NCBI RefSeq assembly: GCF_023078455.1
Contig: NZ_CP095740.1
Coordinates: forward strand, 3,460,001-3,524,000
DNA length: 64,000 bases
From: Luteibacter aegosomatis
GTDB taxonomy: Bacteria; Pseudomonadota; Gammaproteobacteria; Xanthomonadales; Rhodanobacteraceae
Direction: 5' to 3'
Of this stretch, positions 27,701 to 37,052 are shown in pieces. The position numbers and the translations under genes were made by a program. Each line of letters starts with the position of its first letter. Positions within the stretch are counted from its first letter, which is position 1. The notes under the pieces were generated by a model. That model was not told where the DNA came from, made no database searches, and worked only from the letters and a program-made list of their open reading frames with translations.

Positions 27701-28453
27701 TCAGTGACTCTCGTGGACGTCCTTCCAGTACTCGTGCTTCAGAAGGTACAGCAGGAAAGTCAGGCCCGCCAAGAACAGGATCACCCAGACGCCGATCGAC
27801 TGGCGCTCGAGCGCGGCCGGCTCGGCCGTGTATTCGAGGAACGTGGCCAGGTCACGGGTGGCTCCGCGGAACTCCTCGGGGCTCATGCGGCCCGGCTGGG
27901 CGATGCTGAGTTTCTCGACGGCGGCTTCCTCGCCCGGCTTGGCCTCGCCATGCACGGCCACCTGCAGGCCCTGGAGCTCCCACAGGGGGTTGGGCATGGA
28001 GGCGTTCGGGAACACCGTGTTGTTCCAGCCGACCGGACGGCTCGGGTCGAGATAGAACGAGTTCAGATAGTTGAAGATGAAGTCGACGCCCTTGGCGCGA
28101 GCTTCCAGCGAGAGGTCGGGCGGCGCCTTGCCGAACCAGCTTTTTGCCGATTCTTCGGGCATGTGCGAAATCACCGGCTCGCCGAATTTGGCCCCGGTGA
28201 AGTTGAGGTTGTTCATCACCTCGTCTTCGGAGAGGCCCAGGTCGGCGGCCAGGCGCGAATAGCGCACGTACTTCAGCGAGTGGCAGCCCACGCAGTAGTT
28301 GAAGAAGAGCTTGGCGCCACGTTGCAGCGAGGCCTTGTCGGCGACGTTGGTGCCCGCCCGCGGCAACCCCTCGCCCTCTTCGGCGAGCGCGGGAACGGTG
28401 GCGGCGGCAAGGCCCAGCGCGAGGGCGAGGCAGGAAAGATAGCGCTTAATCAT
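27701..28453 (-). CDS. petC: PetC, cytochrome c1
   Basis: Cytochrome c1 (250 residues) of the bc1 complex, which passes electrons from the Rieske protein to cytochrome c. It has a signal peptide (residues ~1-24), the heme c motif CVGCH within FFNYCVGCHSLKYVRYSR, a MPEESAKSW-type conserved region (the distal Met is expected further on) and a C-terminal membrane anchor (VWVILFLAGLTFLLYLLKHEYWKDV). Its ATG lies inside the end of petB (8-base overlap), showing one operon. Confidence 0.95.
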   Translation of the reverse strand: MIKRYLSCLALALGLAAATVPALAEEGEGLPRAGTNVADKASLQRGAKLFFNYCVGCHSLKYVRYSRLAADLGLSEDEVMNNLNFTGAKFGEPVISHMPEESAKSWFGKAPPDLSLEARAKGVDFIFNYLNSFYLDPSRPVGWNNTVFPNASMPNPLWELQGLQVAVHGEAKPGEEAAVEKLSIAQPGRMSPEEFRGATRDLATFLEYTAEPAALERQSIGVWVILFLAGLTFLLYLLKHEYWKDVHESH

Positions 28454-29747
28454 GCATCGTCACCCGTTCCGGAACCGGCTTGGTCTTCTCGAAGCCAAAG
28501 CGCGTGTAGATCCATACGAACACGAAGAAGCCGAAGTAACCCAGCACCATCAATCGGCCGAAGGCGTTTTCCCAGGTGGTGACGTCCACGCCGGGGAACC
28601 ACTCGGGGATCACCTCGGCGGTCACGCCGGCGCCGACCAGGCCCAGGGCCAGGAAGGAGATCACCAGCACCGCGAGGGCGATGCGGAAACCGAGGCCGCG
28701 GAAGCGCACCGAGCGCACCTCGCCCTTGTCGATCCAGGGCAGCAGGGCCAGCAGCAGGATGGCGCCGAACATGCCGATCACGCCCCAGATGGCCGTGCCG
28801 AAGAACGACGGGATCATGCGCAGGATCGCGTAGAACGGCGTGAAGTACCACGACGGCTTGATGTGGCTCGGCGTGACGAGGTTGTTGGCGGGCGTGAAGT
28901 TGTCGTGTTCGAGGAACCAGCCGCCGAAGGTGGGCGCGAAGAAGATGATGAAGGCGGCGATGGTGATGAAGAAACCGACGCCGAAGAGATCCTTCACCGT
29001 GTAGTACGGATGGAACGGAATGGCGTCCTTGGGCTTGTCGGCGGCCCAGCGGTTGCCCTTGGGGCCGTGCTTCACGTCGACGCCGTCGGGGTTGTTCGAA
29101 CCCACCTCGTGCAGGGCGAAGATGTGCAACACCACCAGCAGCAGGAGTACCAGCGGCAGCGCGATCACGTGCAGGGCGAAGAAGCGGTTGAGCGTGGCGT
29201 CGGCGGGCAGGAAGTCGCCCATGATCCACTCGACCAGGGTGCCGCCGATCACCGGGATGGTGCCGAAGAGCGAGATGATCACCTTCGCGCCCCAGAACGA
29301 CATATTGCCCCAGGGCAGCACGTAGCCCATGAAGGCCTCGGCCATCAGCACGAGGAAGATCAGCATGCCGAGGATCCAGACCAGCTCGCGCGGCTTCTTG
29401 AACGAGCCGTACATGATGCCGCGGAACATGTGCAGGAACACCACCACGAAGAAGAGCGAAGCGCCCGTGGAGTGCATGTAGCGGATGAGCCAGCCCCACT
29501 CCACGTCGCGCATGATGTACTCGACCGAGTTGAAGGCTTCCGCCGCACTCGTCTTGTAGTTCATGGTGAGGAAGATGCCGGTCACGATCTGGTTGACCAG
29601 GACCAGCAGCGCCAGCGAACCGAAGTAGTACCAGAGGTTGAAGTTCTTCGGTGCGTAGTACTCGGTCATGTGCTTGCGGTAGGCAGGCATCATGTTCGGC
29701 GCGCGCTCGTTCACCCAGTCGCCGATGCGGGAGAATACGTTAGCCAT
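28446..29747 (-). CDS. petB: PetB, cytochrome b of the bc1 complex
   Basis: A 433-residue di-heme cytochrome b with eight or nine predicted helices. The Q-cycle motifs include GYVLPWGNMSFWGAKVI (the Qo site) and PEW-like sequence (IPEWFPGVD at the C terminus), with paired histidines in the RYMHSTGASLFFVVVFLHMFRG and HVIALPLVLLLLVVLHIFALHEVG helices. The start ATG at 29747 overlaps the petA stop (TGATG). The in-frame upstream extension belongs to the opposite reading of petA and is not used. Confidence 0.96.
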   Translation of the reverse strand: MANVFSRIGDWVNERAPNMMPAYRKHMTEYYAPKNFNLWYYFGSLALLVLVNQIVTGIFLTMNYKTSAAEAFNSVEYIMRDVEWGWLIRYMHSTGASLFFVVVFLHMFRGIMYGSFKKPRELVWILGMLIFLVLMAEAFMGYVLPWGNMSFWGAKVIISLFGTIPVIGGTLVEWIMGDFLPADATLNRFFALHVIALPLVLLLLVVLHIFALHEVGSNNPDGVDVKHGPKGNRWAADKPKDAIPFHPYYTVKDLFGVGFFITIAAFIIFFAPTFGGWFLEHDNFTPANNLVTPSHIKPSWYFTPFYAILRMIPSFFGTAIWGVIGMFGAILLLALLPWIDKGEVRSVRFRGLGFRIALAVLVISFLALGLVGAGVTAEVIPEWFPGVDVTTWENAFGRLMVLGYFGFFVFVWIYTRFGFEKTKPVPERVTMHD

Positions 29748-30346
29748 CAGCCGGCCTCCTGCGGATCGACGCCGATCTGGATGTGGGTGTCGTCGATGAA
29801 GTGGTACGGCGGCACCGGGAGGTTCTTCGGGGCGGGCACGCCGCTGAAGACACGGCCGGCGAGGTCGTAGCGCGACTTGTGGCAGGGGCAGTAGAAGCCG
29901 CCCTTCCAGTTGGCGTCGAACGGCTCGGGCTTGATGTCGGGGACGAAGTCGGGAACGCAACCCAGGTGGGTGCACAGGCCGATGACCACGAGCCACTCGG
30001 GCTTGATGGAACGCGTTTCGTTGGTCGCGTACTTCGGCTGCTGCCCCGCGTCGGACGATTGCGGGTCGAGCAACCGGGAATCGAGGCCCTTGAGCTGGGC
30101 CAGCTGGTCCTTGCTGCGGTTGACGACGAAGACGGGAAGGCTGCGCCAGGCGAACGTCACTTTCTGGCCGGCCTCGATGGCACTGATGTCGACCGTGACC
30201 GGCGCCCCCGCCGCCTTGGCTCTTGCACTCGGCTCCCACGACTTGATGAAGGGGACGACTGCCGCTATCACCCCTGCTCCGCCGACGACAGCCGTCGTTG
30301 CGGTCAGGAAGCGACGGCGGCCGTGATCGACGACTTCGTTCGCCAT
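29747..30346 (-). CDS. petA: PetA, Rieske iron-sulfur subunit
   Basis: A 199-residue ubiquinol-cytochrome c reductase Rieske protein. It has an N-terminal twin-arginine-like region ([26 protein letters not shown]) forming the membrane anchor, and the cluster-binding boxes CTHLGC and CPCHKSRYD with the two Cys and two His. It is the first gene of petABC and has a predicted promoter upstream. Confidence 0.96.
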   Translation of the reverse strand: MANEVVDHGRRRFLTATTAVVGGAGVIAAVVPFIKSWEPSARAKAAGAPVTVDISAIEAGQKVTFAWRSLPVFVVNRSKDQLAQLKGLDSRLLDPQSSDAGQQPKYATNETRSIKPEWLVVIGLCTHLGCVPDFVPDIKPEPFDANWKGGFYCPCHKSRYDLAGRVFSGVPAPKNLPVPPYHFIDDTHIQIGVDPQEAG

Positions 30347-30428
30347 CAGGCTCTCCGGAACTTATGCCATTGAGGATGCGGACCCCACATCGCCGGTTTA
30401 CTGGAAATCGGCTTCCGCAAATCATGGC

Positions 30429-30458
30429 AGTGTAACGTCAGCATCCGCGACGTACAAT
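30429..30458. promoter_or_regulatory. Candidate overlapping divergent promoters of petA and the DegS-like gene
   Basis: On the minus strand TTGTAC (30452-30457) and TACACT (30429-30434) are 17 bases apart and point to petA. On the plus strand TACAAT (30453-30458) could be the -10 box of the protease gene, 124 bases before its start. The -35 boxes are weak. Confidence 0.35.
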
Positions 30459-30581
30459 AAACTGAACCGATCCTTGTGCTACATGGAGGAGAGGGCTGCC
30501 AAGTCCGCGCCTGGGTGCGGAAAATGGGTGACCACCTCGCCGACGGGCAAGGCGACGACGACAGGATCTTGCGCTCTTTCG

Positions 30582-31772
30582 ATGAAACACGCCGCCCGCA
30601 TGCTCTCCTTCGTCGCCCGTTTCGTCGTGCTCGGCCTTGCCGTCGCGTTCGTCGTCGGCCTGGTCTGGCCACATACCGGCGCCCTGCTGCGCCAGCGCCT
30701 GGGCACGTCGACTCCGGTCCCCACCCCCGCACCCACCGGCGAAGCCGCCGCGCCGGCCGCCCCCGCCTCCTATGCCGATGCCGTCGCCAAGGCCGCGCCG
30801 TCGGTGGTCAACATCTACGCCAACAAGCTGGTCACCGAGCAACCGCGCGAGCTGTATTCCGATCCCGTGCTGCAACGCATCTTCAGCGTGCCCACGGGGC
30901 CGGCGCGCACGCGTCGCCAGCAGAACCTCGGCTCGGGCGTGATCGTCAGCGAGGATGGTTACGTATTGACCAACAACCATGTCATCGCCAACGCCGACGA
31001 CATCCAGCTGCTGCTCTACGACGGGCGCGTGGCCAAGGCCCGCGTCATCGGCTCCGACGACGAAACCGATCTCGCGGTGCTCAAGGTCGACGCGGGCAAC
31101 CTGCCTGCCATCCGCATGACGGACGCCGAAAGCCGCCCCCGCGTGGGCGACGTGGTGCTCGCCATCGGCAATCCGTTCGGCATCGGGCAGACGGTGACGA
31201 TGGGCATCGTCAGCGCCATCGGCCGGCAGCTCAACCTGTCGAGCCTGGAGAACTTCATCCAGACCGACGCGGCGATCAACTTCGGCAACTCCGGCGGCGC
31301 GCTGGTCAACGCCCACGGCGAACTGGTGGGCATCAACACCTCGCTGATCGGCCAGGCCGTGGGCGCGGAGGGCATCGGCTTCGCCATCCCCGTGCAGAGC
31401 GCCCGCGACGTGCTCGACCAGATCATCAAGACCGGCCACGTCGTGCGAGGCTGGATCGGGGCCGACTACGGCGCGGTACCGGTGTCGGCGGACAGCGGAC
31501 TGCCCTCGGCGGCGCGCGGTGTCGTGGTCAACGAGGTCTCCCCCGGGGGGCCGGCGGCGCTGGCCGGTATCCAGCAGCGCGACGTACTGCTGCGCATCGG
31601 CAACGAAGACATCCTCGATCCGTCGGACCTGCGGCGCCACGAGGCGTCGCTGAAACCCGGCGAGGCCGTTCAGGTCTCGGGATTGCGCTATGGAGCACCA
31701 TTCACGGTGTCGGTGACGCCGGCGCAGAGGCCGCCGAGTTCGACGTTGCAGGCGTTGCGGAGCAACCCCTGA
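30582..31772 (+). CDS. DegS/AlgW-like membrane-anchored serine protease
   Basis: A 396-residue HtrA-family protease with one N-terminal membrane helix (residues ~8-28), a Pro/Ala linker and a trypsin-like domain. Catalytic residues are His133 (NNHVIANAD), Asp163 (DETDLAVLKV) and Ser237 (GNSGGALV). A single PDZ domain follows (~285-375). One PDZ plus a membrane anchor is the DegS/AlgW layout, a periplasmic sensor that cleaves the anti-sigma factor RseA/MucA under envelope stress; two-PDZ DegP/DegQ is less likely. The start at the ATG at 30582 gives a normal anchor. It lies opposite petA. Confidence 0.9.
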   Translation: MKHAARMLSFVARFVVLGLAVAFVVGLVWPHTGALLRQRLGTSTPVPTPAPTGEAAAPAAPASYADAVAKAAPSVVNIYANKLVTEQPRELYSDPVLQRIFSVPTGPARTRRQQNLGSGVIVSEDGYVLTNNHVIANADDIQLLLYDGRVAKARVIGSDDETDLAVLKVDAGNLPAIRMTDAESRPRVGDVVLAIGNPFGIGQTVTMGIVSAIGRQLNLSSLENFIQTDAAINFGNSGGALVNAHGELVGINTSLIGQAVGAEGIGFAIPVQSARDVLDQIIKTGHVVRGWIGADYGAVPVSADSGLPSAARGVVVNEVSPGGPAALAGIQQRDVLLRIGNEDILDPSDLRRHEASLKPGEAVQVSGLRYGAPFTVSVTPAQRPPSSTLQALRSNP

Positions 31773-31797
31773 TCCCGCGTCACCGCTTCGCAGGGGT

Positions 31798-31893
31798 TCG
31801 CCGATACGATCGGCTCCCACCCTTTCAGCAGCAACGCGTCCACGAGCGCGCTTCGTTTCTACCGAAGGGGTGGGAGCCGATCCTATCGGCGAA
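31798..31893. repeat. REP-like inverted pair (REPIN)
   Basis: Two ~34-base arms in opposite orientation, 31798-31832 and 31860-31893, share TTCGCCGATACGATCGGCTC-type sequence with the core GGCTCCCACC. A 27-base spacer separates them. The right arm differs by one base from the reverse complement of the single copy at 25870. It lies between the convergent protease and transglycosylase genes and could form a strong hairpin that stops transcription. Confidence 0.85.
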
Positions 31894-31914
31894 TCCAGGT
31901 CGCGAAAGCGCAGG

Positions 31915-32967
31915 TCACCCGCCCCGGTCGGCCAGCGGCACGTTGACCCGCCGCAAGCTCTCCCCATACCGCTTGCGCAGGATCCCCACCCGCTCCACGT
32001 ACACCTGCGTCTCGTCGTAGGGCGGCACGCCGTTGTACTTCTGCACGGCCCCCGGCCCCGCGTTGTAGGCGGCCGCGGCCAGCCGCTCGTTGCCGTTGAA
32101 GTTCCTCAGCAGCAGCGCGAGGTAGCGCGCGCCGCCGCGGATGTTCTGCTGCGCGTCGAAGGCGTCCAGCACGCCCATGTCGCGCGCCGTGCCCGGGATC
32201 AGCTGCATCAGCCCCTGCGCCCCGGCGACCGACAACGCCCTCGGGTTGAACGCGCTCTCGGCATGGATCACCGCCCGCAGCAGGGCCTCGTCCACGCCGA
32301 ATTCCGAGCTGGCGGCACGGATCACCTCGCCATACGAGGTCAGGTTGAGCGCCACGCTGTTCCAGTCGATCTTCGAGTGGACGTCGCAGGCGACACAGGT
32401 GGCTATATAGGTAAAGAGCATCTTGATGCTCGAGCCCTTCGCCGCGCCGCCGGGAGCCACGTTGGTGTACTCCACGCCACCGTCGGCGCGGGTGATCCGG
32501 TAGACCGCCCCGCGCAACACGCGGGAGCCCTTCACCGGCTCGGGCGCGGGACCCGCCGCCAGGTCCGTCGATGCCGACTCGCGATAGTCCCAGCCCCGCT
32601 TGACCGGTGCGGTCGGCGGCGGGGCGTCTTTTTCAGGCGCTCGCACCACGGAGCCGACCACGCCCTCCAGCGAGGCCACCGCCGGCGGATCCGCCTTCGC
32701 GACAGGCGGAGAGGGAGAACGGGACGGGCGCGCCGGCCCGGTATCGCCGATCTTCTTGCAGTTGCGGTAACCGGTCGTGGTACCCGCGAAGACGGTTTCG
32801 CCCGAGCTACCCAGGCACCGGTAAAGCGAGCTGGCCGCGGCCGGTCCGGCCAGGAACGCCAGCAGCAGGACGCAGGCGATCGCGACCCCTTTCAGGGCCG
32901 GACCGGACACGGAGAAACGGCGCGAGGATCGACCCTCGCTTTCCCCTGGCGACACAACGTCGTACAT
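31915..32967 (-). CDS. Lytic transglycosylase (SLT domain)
   Basis: A 350-residue periplasmic lytic transglycosylase. A hydrophobic N-terminal signal/anchor (about 28-48, GVAIACVLLLAFLAGPAAA) is followed by a DUF4124-like beta segment (LYRCLGSSGETVFAGTTTGYRNCKK), a Pro/Ala linker, a second small DUF4124-like piece (VYRITRADGGVEYTNVAP) and the SLT domain. That domain has catalytic Glu in AVIHAESAFNP, GAQGLMQLIPGTA and AAYNAGPGAV. It would cleave peptidoglycan to 1,6-anhydro products. The ATG at 32967 has GAGGG upstream; a TTG start at 33003 is weaker. Confidence 0.92.
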   Translation of the reverse strand: MYDVVSPGESEGRSSRRFSVSGPALKGVAIACVLLLAFLAGPAAASSLYRCLGSSGETVFAGTTTGYRNCKKIGDTGPARPSRSPSPPVAKADPPAVASLEGVVGSVVRAPEKDAPPPTAPVKRGWDYRESASTDLAAGPAPEPVKGSRVLRGAVYRITRADGGVEYTNVAPGGAAKGSSIKMLFTYIATCVACDVHSKIDWNSVALNLTSYGEVIRAASSEFGVDEALLRAVIHAESAFNPRALSVAGAQGLMQLIPGTARDMGVLDAFDAQQNIRGGARYLALLLRNFNGNERLAAAAYNAGPGAVQKYNGVPPYDETQVYVERVGILRKRYGESLRRVNVPLADRGG

Positions 32968-33126
32968 GGCGCCAATTCTGCCCTCACACCCCCTCCCCGC
33001 CAAGGGCCACGAGCGTGACCACCTTCACGCAAGTCATTGATCCACCGCCGCCATCTGGCAACGGACGGGCGCCAGGAGTAAACTGCGCGGTTCGGTAATC
33101 ACCCTCGAAGCACGGTACCCAGCCCC

Positions 33127-34476
33127 ATGAGCGGCAAGCTTTTCATCAAGACCCACGGCTGCCAGATGAACGAGTACGACTCGGCCAAGATGGCCGACGT
33201 GCTGCGCGCCTCGCACGGGCTGGAACTCACCCAGGACGAAGCCGAGGCCGACGTCATCCTGGTCAACACCTGCTCGATCCGCGAGAAGGCTCAGGAGAAG
33301 GTCTTCAGCCAGCTGGGCAAGTGGCGCGAACACAAGAAGGGCGGCAAGCCCGTGCTCATCGGCGTGGGCGGCTGCGTGGCCTCGCAGGAGGGTGACGCCA
33401 TCCTCAAGCGCGCGCCCTTCGTCGACCTCGTCTTCGGCCCGCAGACGCTGCACCGCCTGCCCGAGATGATCGAAGCCAAGCGCGCCAGCGGCAAGCCGCA
33501 GGTGGACATCAGCTTCCCCGAGATCGAAAAGTTCGATCGACTCCCGGAGCCCCGTGCCGAAGGCCCCACCGCCTTCGTCTCCATCATGGAAGGCTGCTCG
33601 AAGTACTGCTCCTACTGCGTGGTGCCCTACACCCGCGGCGAGGAAATCAGCCGTCCGTTCGACGACGTGGTCGTCGAAGTGGCCCAGCTCGCCGAACAGG
33701 GCGTGCGCGAGGTCAACCTGCTGGGCCAGAACGTCAACGCCTATCGCGGCCCCATGCACGACGGCGGCACGGCCGACCTCGCCGTGCTGATCCACGCCAT
33801 CGCGCAGATCGACGGCATCGGCCGCATCCGCTTCACCACCTCGCATCCGCTGGAGTTCTCCGACTCGCTGATCGAGGCCTACGCCAACGTGCCGCAGCTG
33901 GCCAACTACCTGCACCTGCCCGTGCAGGCCGGTTCCGACCGCATCCTGTCGGCCATGAAGCGCGGCTACACGGCCATCGAGTTCAAGCAGAAGATCCGCA
34001 AGCTGCGCGCCGTGCGCCCGGACATCTGCGTCTCGTCGGACTTCATCGTGGGCTTCCCCGGCGAAACCGACGACGACTTCGAGAAAACCATGAAGCTCAT
34101 CGCCGACGTGGGCTTCGACCAGAGCTTCTCGTTCATCTTCTCCTCGCGCCCGGGCACGCCGGCGGCCAACCTGCCCGACGACACCTCCAGCGAGACCAAG
34201 CACGCGCGCCTGACGCGCCTGCAGGCCGTGCTCAACGAGAACGCCCGCAAGATCAACGAGGCCATGGTCGGCACCGTGCAACGCGTACTGGTCGAGAAGC
34301 CCAGCCGCAAGAATCCCAACGAAATGACCGGACGCACCGAAAACATGCGCTACGTCAACTTCCCCGGCCATCCGCGCATGATCGGCCAGTTCATCGACGT
34401 GACCATCACCGAGGCGATGAGCAACTCCCTGCGCGGACGCGTTCTTCTCGAAGACGAGGTCGCACTCGTCTCGTGA
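33127..34476 (+). CDS. miaB: MiaB, tRNA-2-methylthio-N6-dimethylallyladenosine synthase
   Basis: A 449-residue radical-SAM methylthiotransferase that adds a methylthio group to i6A37 of tRNA. It has the N-terminal UPF0004 domain ([12 protein letters not shown]) with three conserved Cys for the auxiliary cluster, the radical-SAM motif CxxxCxxC (CSKYCSYC) and the C-terminal TRAM domain (residues ~385-445). It begins a phoH-ybeY-corC run. Confidence 0.97.
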   Translation: MSGKLFIKTHGCQMNEYDSAKMADVLRASHGLELTQDEAEADVILVNTCSIREKAQEKVFSQLGKWREHKKGGKPVLIGVGGCVASQEGDAILKRAPFVDLVFGPQTLHRLPEMIEAKRASGKPQVDISFPEIEKFDRLPEPRAEGPTAFVSIMEGCSKYCSYCVVPYTRGEEISRPFDDVVVEVAQLAEQGVREVNLLGQNVNAYRGPMHDGGTADLAVLIHAIAQIDGIGRIRFTTSHPLEFSDSLIEAYANVPQLANYLHLPVQAGSDRILSAMKRGYTAIEFKQKIRKLRAVRPDICVSSDFIVGFPGETDDDFEKTMKLIADVGFDQSFSFIFSSRPGTPAANLPDDTSSETKHARLTRLQAVLNENARKINEAMVGTVQRVLVEKPSRKNPNEMTGRTENMRYVNFPGHPRMIGQFIDVTITEAMSNSLRGRVLLEDEVALVS

Positions 34477-35462
34477 ACGCCATGAGCCAGCTGTCCCAAC
34501 ACGATTTCGCCCTCGATCCCGAGGACAACGCCCGCCTCGCCAACCTCTGCGGTCCGCTCGACGAACACATCCGCCAGATCGAGCTGCGCCTGGGCATCGA
34601 GATCGACCATCGCGGCAACCTGTTCCGCGTGATCGGCGACGAGCCGTCGGCCAGGGCCGGCGAGCAGGTGCTGCGCGCCCTCTATGCCGCCACGGAAACC
34701 GAAACCCTCAACGGCCAGGCGATCAACGTGCGACTGGCCGAATCCGGCATCGACGCCCTGAACGAGCAAGCCGCGGAGTCGGCCCAAGAGGTGGTGATCA
34801 AGGTCAAGCGCGGCGTCATCAAGGGCCGCGGCCCCAACCAGGCCCGCTACCTGCACGCCATCACCACGCACGACATCAACTTCGGCGTGGGCCCTGCGGG
34901 CACCGGTAAGACCTATCTGGCCGTGGCCAGCGCCGTGGAGGCCCTCGAAGCCAATCGCGTGCAGCGCGTGCTGCTGGTGCGCCCGGCGGTGGAGGCCGGC
35001 GAAAAGCTCGGCTTCCTGCCCGGCGACCTCAGCCAGAAGATCGACCCCTATCTTCGCCCGCTCTACGACGCGCTGTACGAGATGGTCGGCTTCGAGAAGG
35101 TGGCCAAGCTCATCGAACGCAACGTCATCGAAATCGCGCCGCTGGCCTACATGCGCGGCCGCACGCTCAACGATTCGTACGTCATCCTCGACGAGGCGCA
35201 GAACACCACGGTCGAGCAGATGAAGATGTTCCTGACCCGCATCGGCTTCGGCTCGGTGGCGGTGATCACGGGCGACGTCTCGCAGGTCGACCTGCCCCGC
35301 AACGTGCGCTCGGGCCTCCGCCACGCCATCGAGGTGCTGCGCGGCGTCGACGGCATCAGCTTCACCTTTTTCACCTCGCGCGACGTGGTGCGCCATCCGC
35401 TGGTGGCCAAGATCGTGCGCGCGTACGAGGCGTTCGAGCAGAAGCAGGACGACGCCGGATGA
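34473..35462 (+). CDS. PhoH family ATPase (YbeZ-like)
   Basis: A 329-residue PhoH-like protein with Walker A GPAGTGKT and Walker [11 protein letters not shown]. The N-terminal segment ([19 protein letters not shown]) resembles a KH-like RNA-binding domain. The partner YbeY is encoded next (4-base overlap), and in E. coli YbeZ and YbeY act in RNA metabolism and ribosome quality control. The GTG at 34473 overlaps the miaB stop, while the ATG at 34482 is an alternative start. Confidence 0.93.
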   Translation: MNAMSQLSQHDFALDPEDNARLANLCGPLDEHIRQIELRLGIEIDHRGNLFRVIGDEPSARAGEQVLRALYAATETETLNGQAINVRLAESGIDALNEQAAESAQEVVIKVKRGVIKGRGPNQARYLHAITTHDINFGVGPAGTGKTYLAVASAVEALEANRVQRVLLVRPAVEAGEKLGFLPGDLSQKIDPYLRPLYDALYEMVGFEKVAKLIERNVIEIAPLAYMRGRTLNDSYVILDEAQNTTVEQMKMFLTRIGFGSVAVITGDVSQVDLPRNVRSGLRHAIEVLRGVDGISFTFFTSRDVVRHPLVAKIVRAYEAFEQKQDDAG

Positions 35463-35920
35463 CCTCGCTCGACCTCGCCGTGGGCTATTCCGCCGGCCGC
35501 AAGGGCATGCCGACGTCCGCGAGCTTTCGCCGCTGGGTGGAGGCCGCCCTCAAGGGCGCCAGGCGGCGCAAGGCCACGCAACTGTCCATCCTCATCGTCG
35601 GCGAGGAGGAAGGCCTGTCGTTCAACAAGCAATACCGTGGTCGCGATTACGCCACCAACGTGCTGTCCTTCCCGGCCGATCTCCCGCCCGGCGTGAAGGT
35701 GCCGCTCATCGGCGACCTGATCATCTGCGCCCCCGTCGTGGCCCGCGAGGCCGCCGAACAGGGCAAGAAGCCCGGCGACCACTGGGCCCACCTCACCGTC
35801 CACGGCACCCTGCACCTGCTGGGATACGACCACGTCGACGAGGGCGAGGCGGAGGCGATGGAGGCGCTGGAGACCCGGATACTGGCGGGGCTGGGCATCG
35901 CGGATCCTTATCAGGCCTGA
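35459..35920 (+). CDS. ybeY: YbeY, endoribonuclease
   Basis: A 153-residue metal-dependent endoribonuclease involved in 16S rRNA maturation and ribosome quality control. The zinc-binding motif HGTLHLLGYDH near the C terminus has the three histidines of the family (HGxLHLxGYDH), and residues around FPADLP and LIGDLIIC match. The ATG overlaps the phoH stop. Confidence 0.96.
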   Translation: MTSLDLAVGYSAGRKGMPTSASFRRWVEAALKGARRRKATQLSILIVGEEEGLSFNKQYRGRDYATNVLSFPADLPPGVKVPLIGDLIICAPVVAREAAEQGKKPGDHWAHLTVHGTLHLLGYDHVDEGEAEAMEALETRILAGLGIADPYQA

Positions 35921-35929
35921 GGCCCGCTT

Positions 35930-36021
35930 GAATCGCGGACAGGGTCCGCTCCCACCCTTCGGTATAGCCTGCTACTGGAAGGTGGGAGCGGACCCTGTCC
36001 GCGATTCGCGGCGAAGCCGCG
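35930..36021. repeat. REP-like inverted pair, second subfamily
   Basis: Arms at 35930-35959 and 35979-36007 pair over about 27 bases of GAATCGCGGACAGGGTCCGC-type sequence, ending with the core GCTCCCACC. A short CGCGGC-GAA-GCCGCG hairpin (36007-36021) follows. It lies between ybeY and corC and may act as an attenuator or terminator. Confidence 0.85.
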
Positions 36022-36099
36022 AGCCCGTTGCCTGAACCGTCATGAGAATTCCAGTAGACTGACCCTTCCGCCCCATCGTGGGCCGAACACCAAAGAGTA

Positions 36100-36951
36100 A
36101 TGAACGAGGACCCTGGTAGTACCCATGGCCCGGCCCACCGATCGTGGTGGGACAGACTGGGCCATCTGTTTTCCGGCGAGCCGCGCAACCGCGACGAACT
36201 GATCGAAGAGCTGCGCACCGCCCAGGTCAACGGCCTGCTTTCCAACGACACCCTGACCATGGTCGAGGGTGCGATCAAGGTCACCGAACTCAGCGTCGAC
36301 GACGTCATGGTGCCCCGGGCCCAGATCGTCAGTCTCCCCGCCGACGCGCCCCTGGCCGACATCCTCGCCACCGTGGTCGAATCGGGCCATTCCCGCTTCC
36401 CCGTGCACGGCGAAGACAAGGACGAAGTCCTCGGCATCCTGCTGGCGAAAGACCTCCTCAAGACCTTCGGCAAGAGCGACGCCTTCGACCTGCGCGCCCT
36501 GCTGCGCCCGGCGGTGCTGATCCCCGAGTCGATGCGCCTGAACGTGCTGCTGGCGGAATTCCGCCTCACGCGCAACCACATGGCGTTGGTGGTCGACGAA
36601 TACGGTGGCGTGGCCGGTCTCATCACCATCGAAGACGTGCTCGAGCAGATCGTCGGCGAAATCGACGACGAACACGACGACGAGGAAGATCCCGTGCTGG
36701 TGCAGCCGCTGGCCGAAGGCGATTTCTCGGTGAGCGCGCTCACCCCGATCGCGGACTTCAACGAGGTGGCCGGTGCGCATTTCTCCGATGAGGAGTTCGA
36801 CACCATCGGAGGCATGATCACCTCCGAATTCGGTCATCTGCCGACGGCCGGCGAGGAGATCGCCGTGGGCGATTTCCTGTTCCGCGTCACCCACGCGGAC
36901 GATCGTCGCGTGCAGCAGTTCCACGTTACACGGGCGAACGGGGAAGCCTGA
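36100..36951 (+). CDS. CorC/HlyC family CBS-domain protein
   Basis: A 283-residue cytosolic protein with two CBS domains (residues ~65-190), including the CBS sequences DVMVPRAQIVSLP and ILIPESMRLNVLLAEFRLTRNHMALVVDEYGGVAGLITIEDVLE, and a C-terminal CorC/transporter-associated domain (~205-280, FNEVAGAHFSDEEFDTIGGMI). E. coli CorC is linked to magnesium/cobalt efflux. The gene order ybeY-corC is standard. The ATG at 36100 is used. Confidence 0.93.
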   Translation: MNEDPGSTHGPAHRSWWDRLGHLFSGEPRNRDELIEELRTAQVNGLLSNDTLTMVEGAIKVTELSVDDVMVPRAQIVSLPADAPLADILATVVESGHSRFPVHGEDKDEVLGILLAKDLLKTFGKSDAFDLRALLRPAVLIPESMRLNVLLAEFRLTRNHMALVVDEYGGVAGLITIEDVLEQIVGEIDDEHDDEEDPVLVQPLAEGDFSVSALTPIADFNEVAGAHFSDEEFDTIGGMITSEFGHLPTAGEEIAVGDFLFRVTHADDRRVQQFHVTRANGEA

Positions 36952-36963
36952 TCGAGCGCCCTT

Positions 36964-37034
36964 GTGGAAGCCGTTACGGCGGCGATCCCGCGGCAGCGGG
37001 CCAGTTTGCCACCGCCGCCGAAGCGGCTCCCACA
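36964..37034. repeat. Degenerate REP-like inverted pair
   Basis: Arms TGTGGAAGCCGTTACGGCGG (36964-) and its imperfect partner ending GGCTCCCACA (37014-37034) form an imperfect inverted repeat. A second inner GC-rich part separates them. It shares only the GGCTCCCAC core with the other elements and lies between corC and the DUF4105 gene. Confidence 0.55.
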
Positions 37035-37052
37035 GACATAGCGTACCGCCCG

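Noticed and set aside
28452..29870. 472-residue plus-strand frame opposite petB
   Set aside because: It is antisense to cytochrome b, with Glu/His-rich low-complexity sequence.
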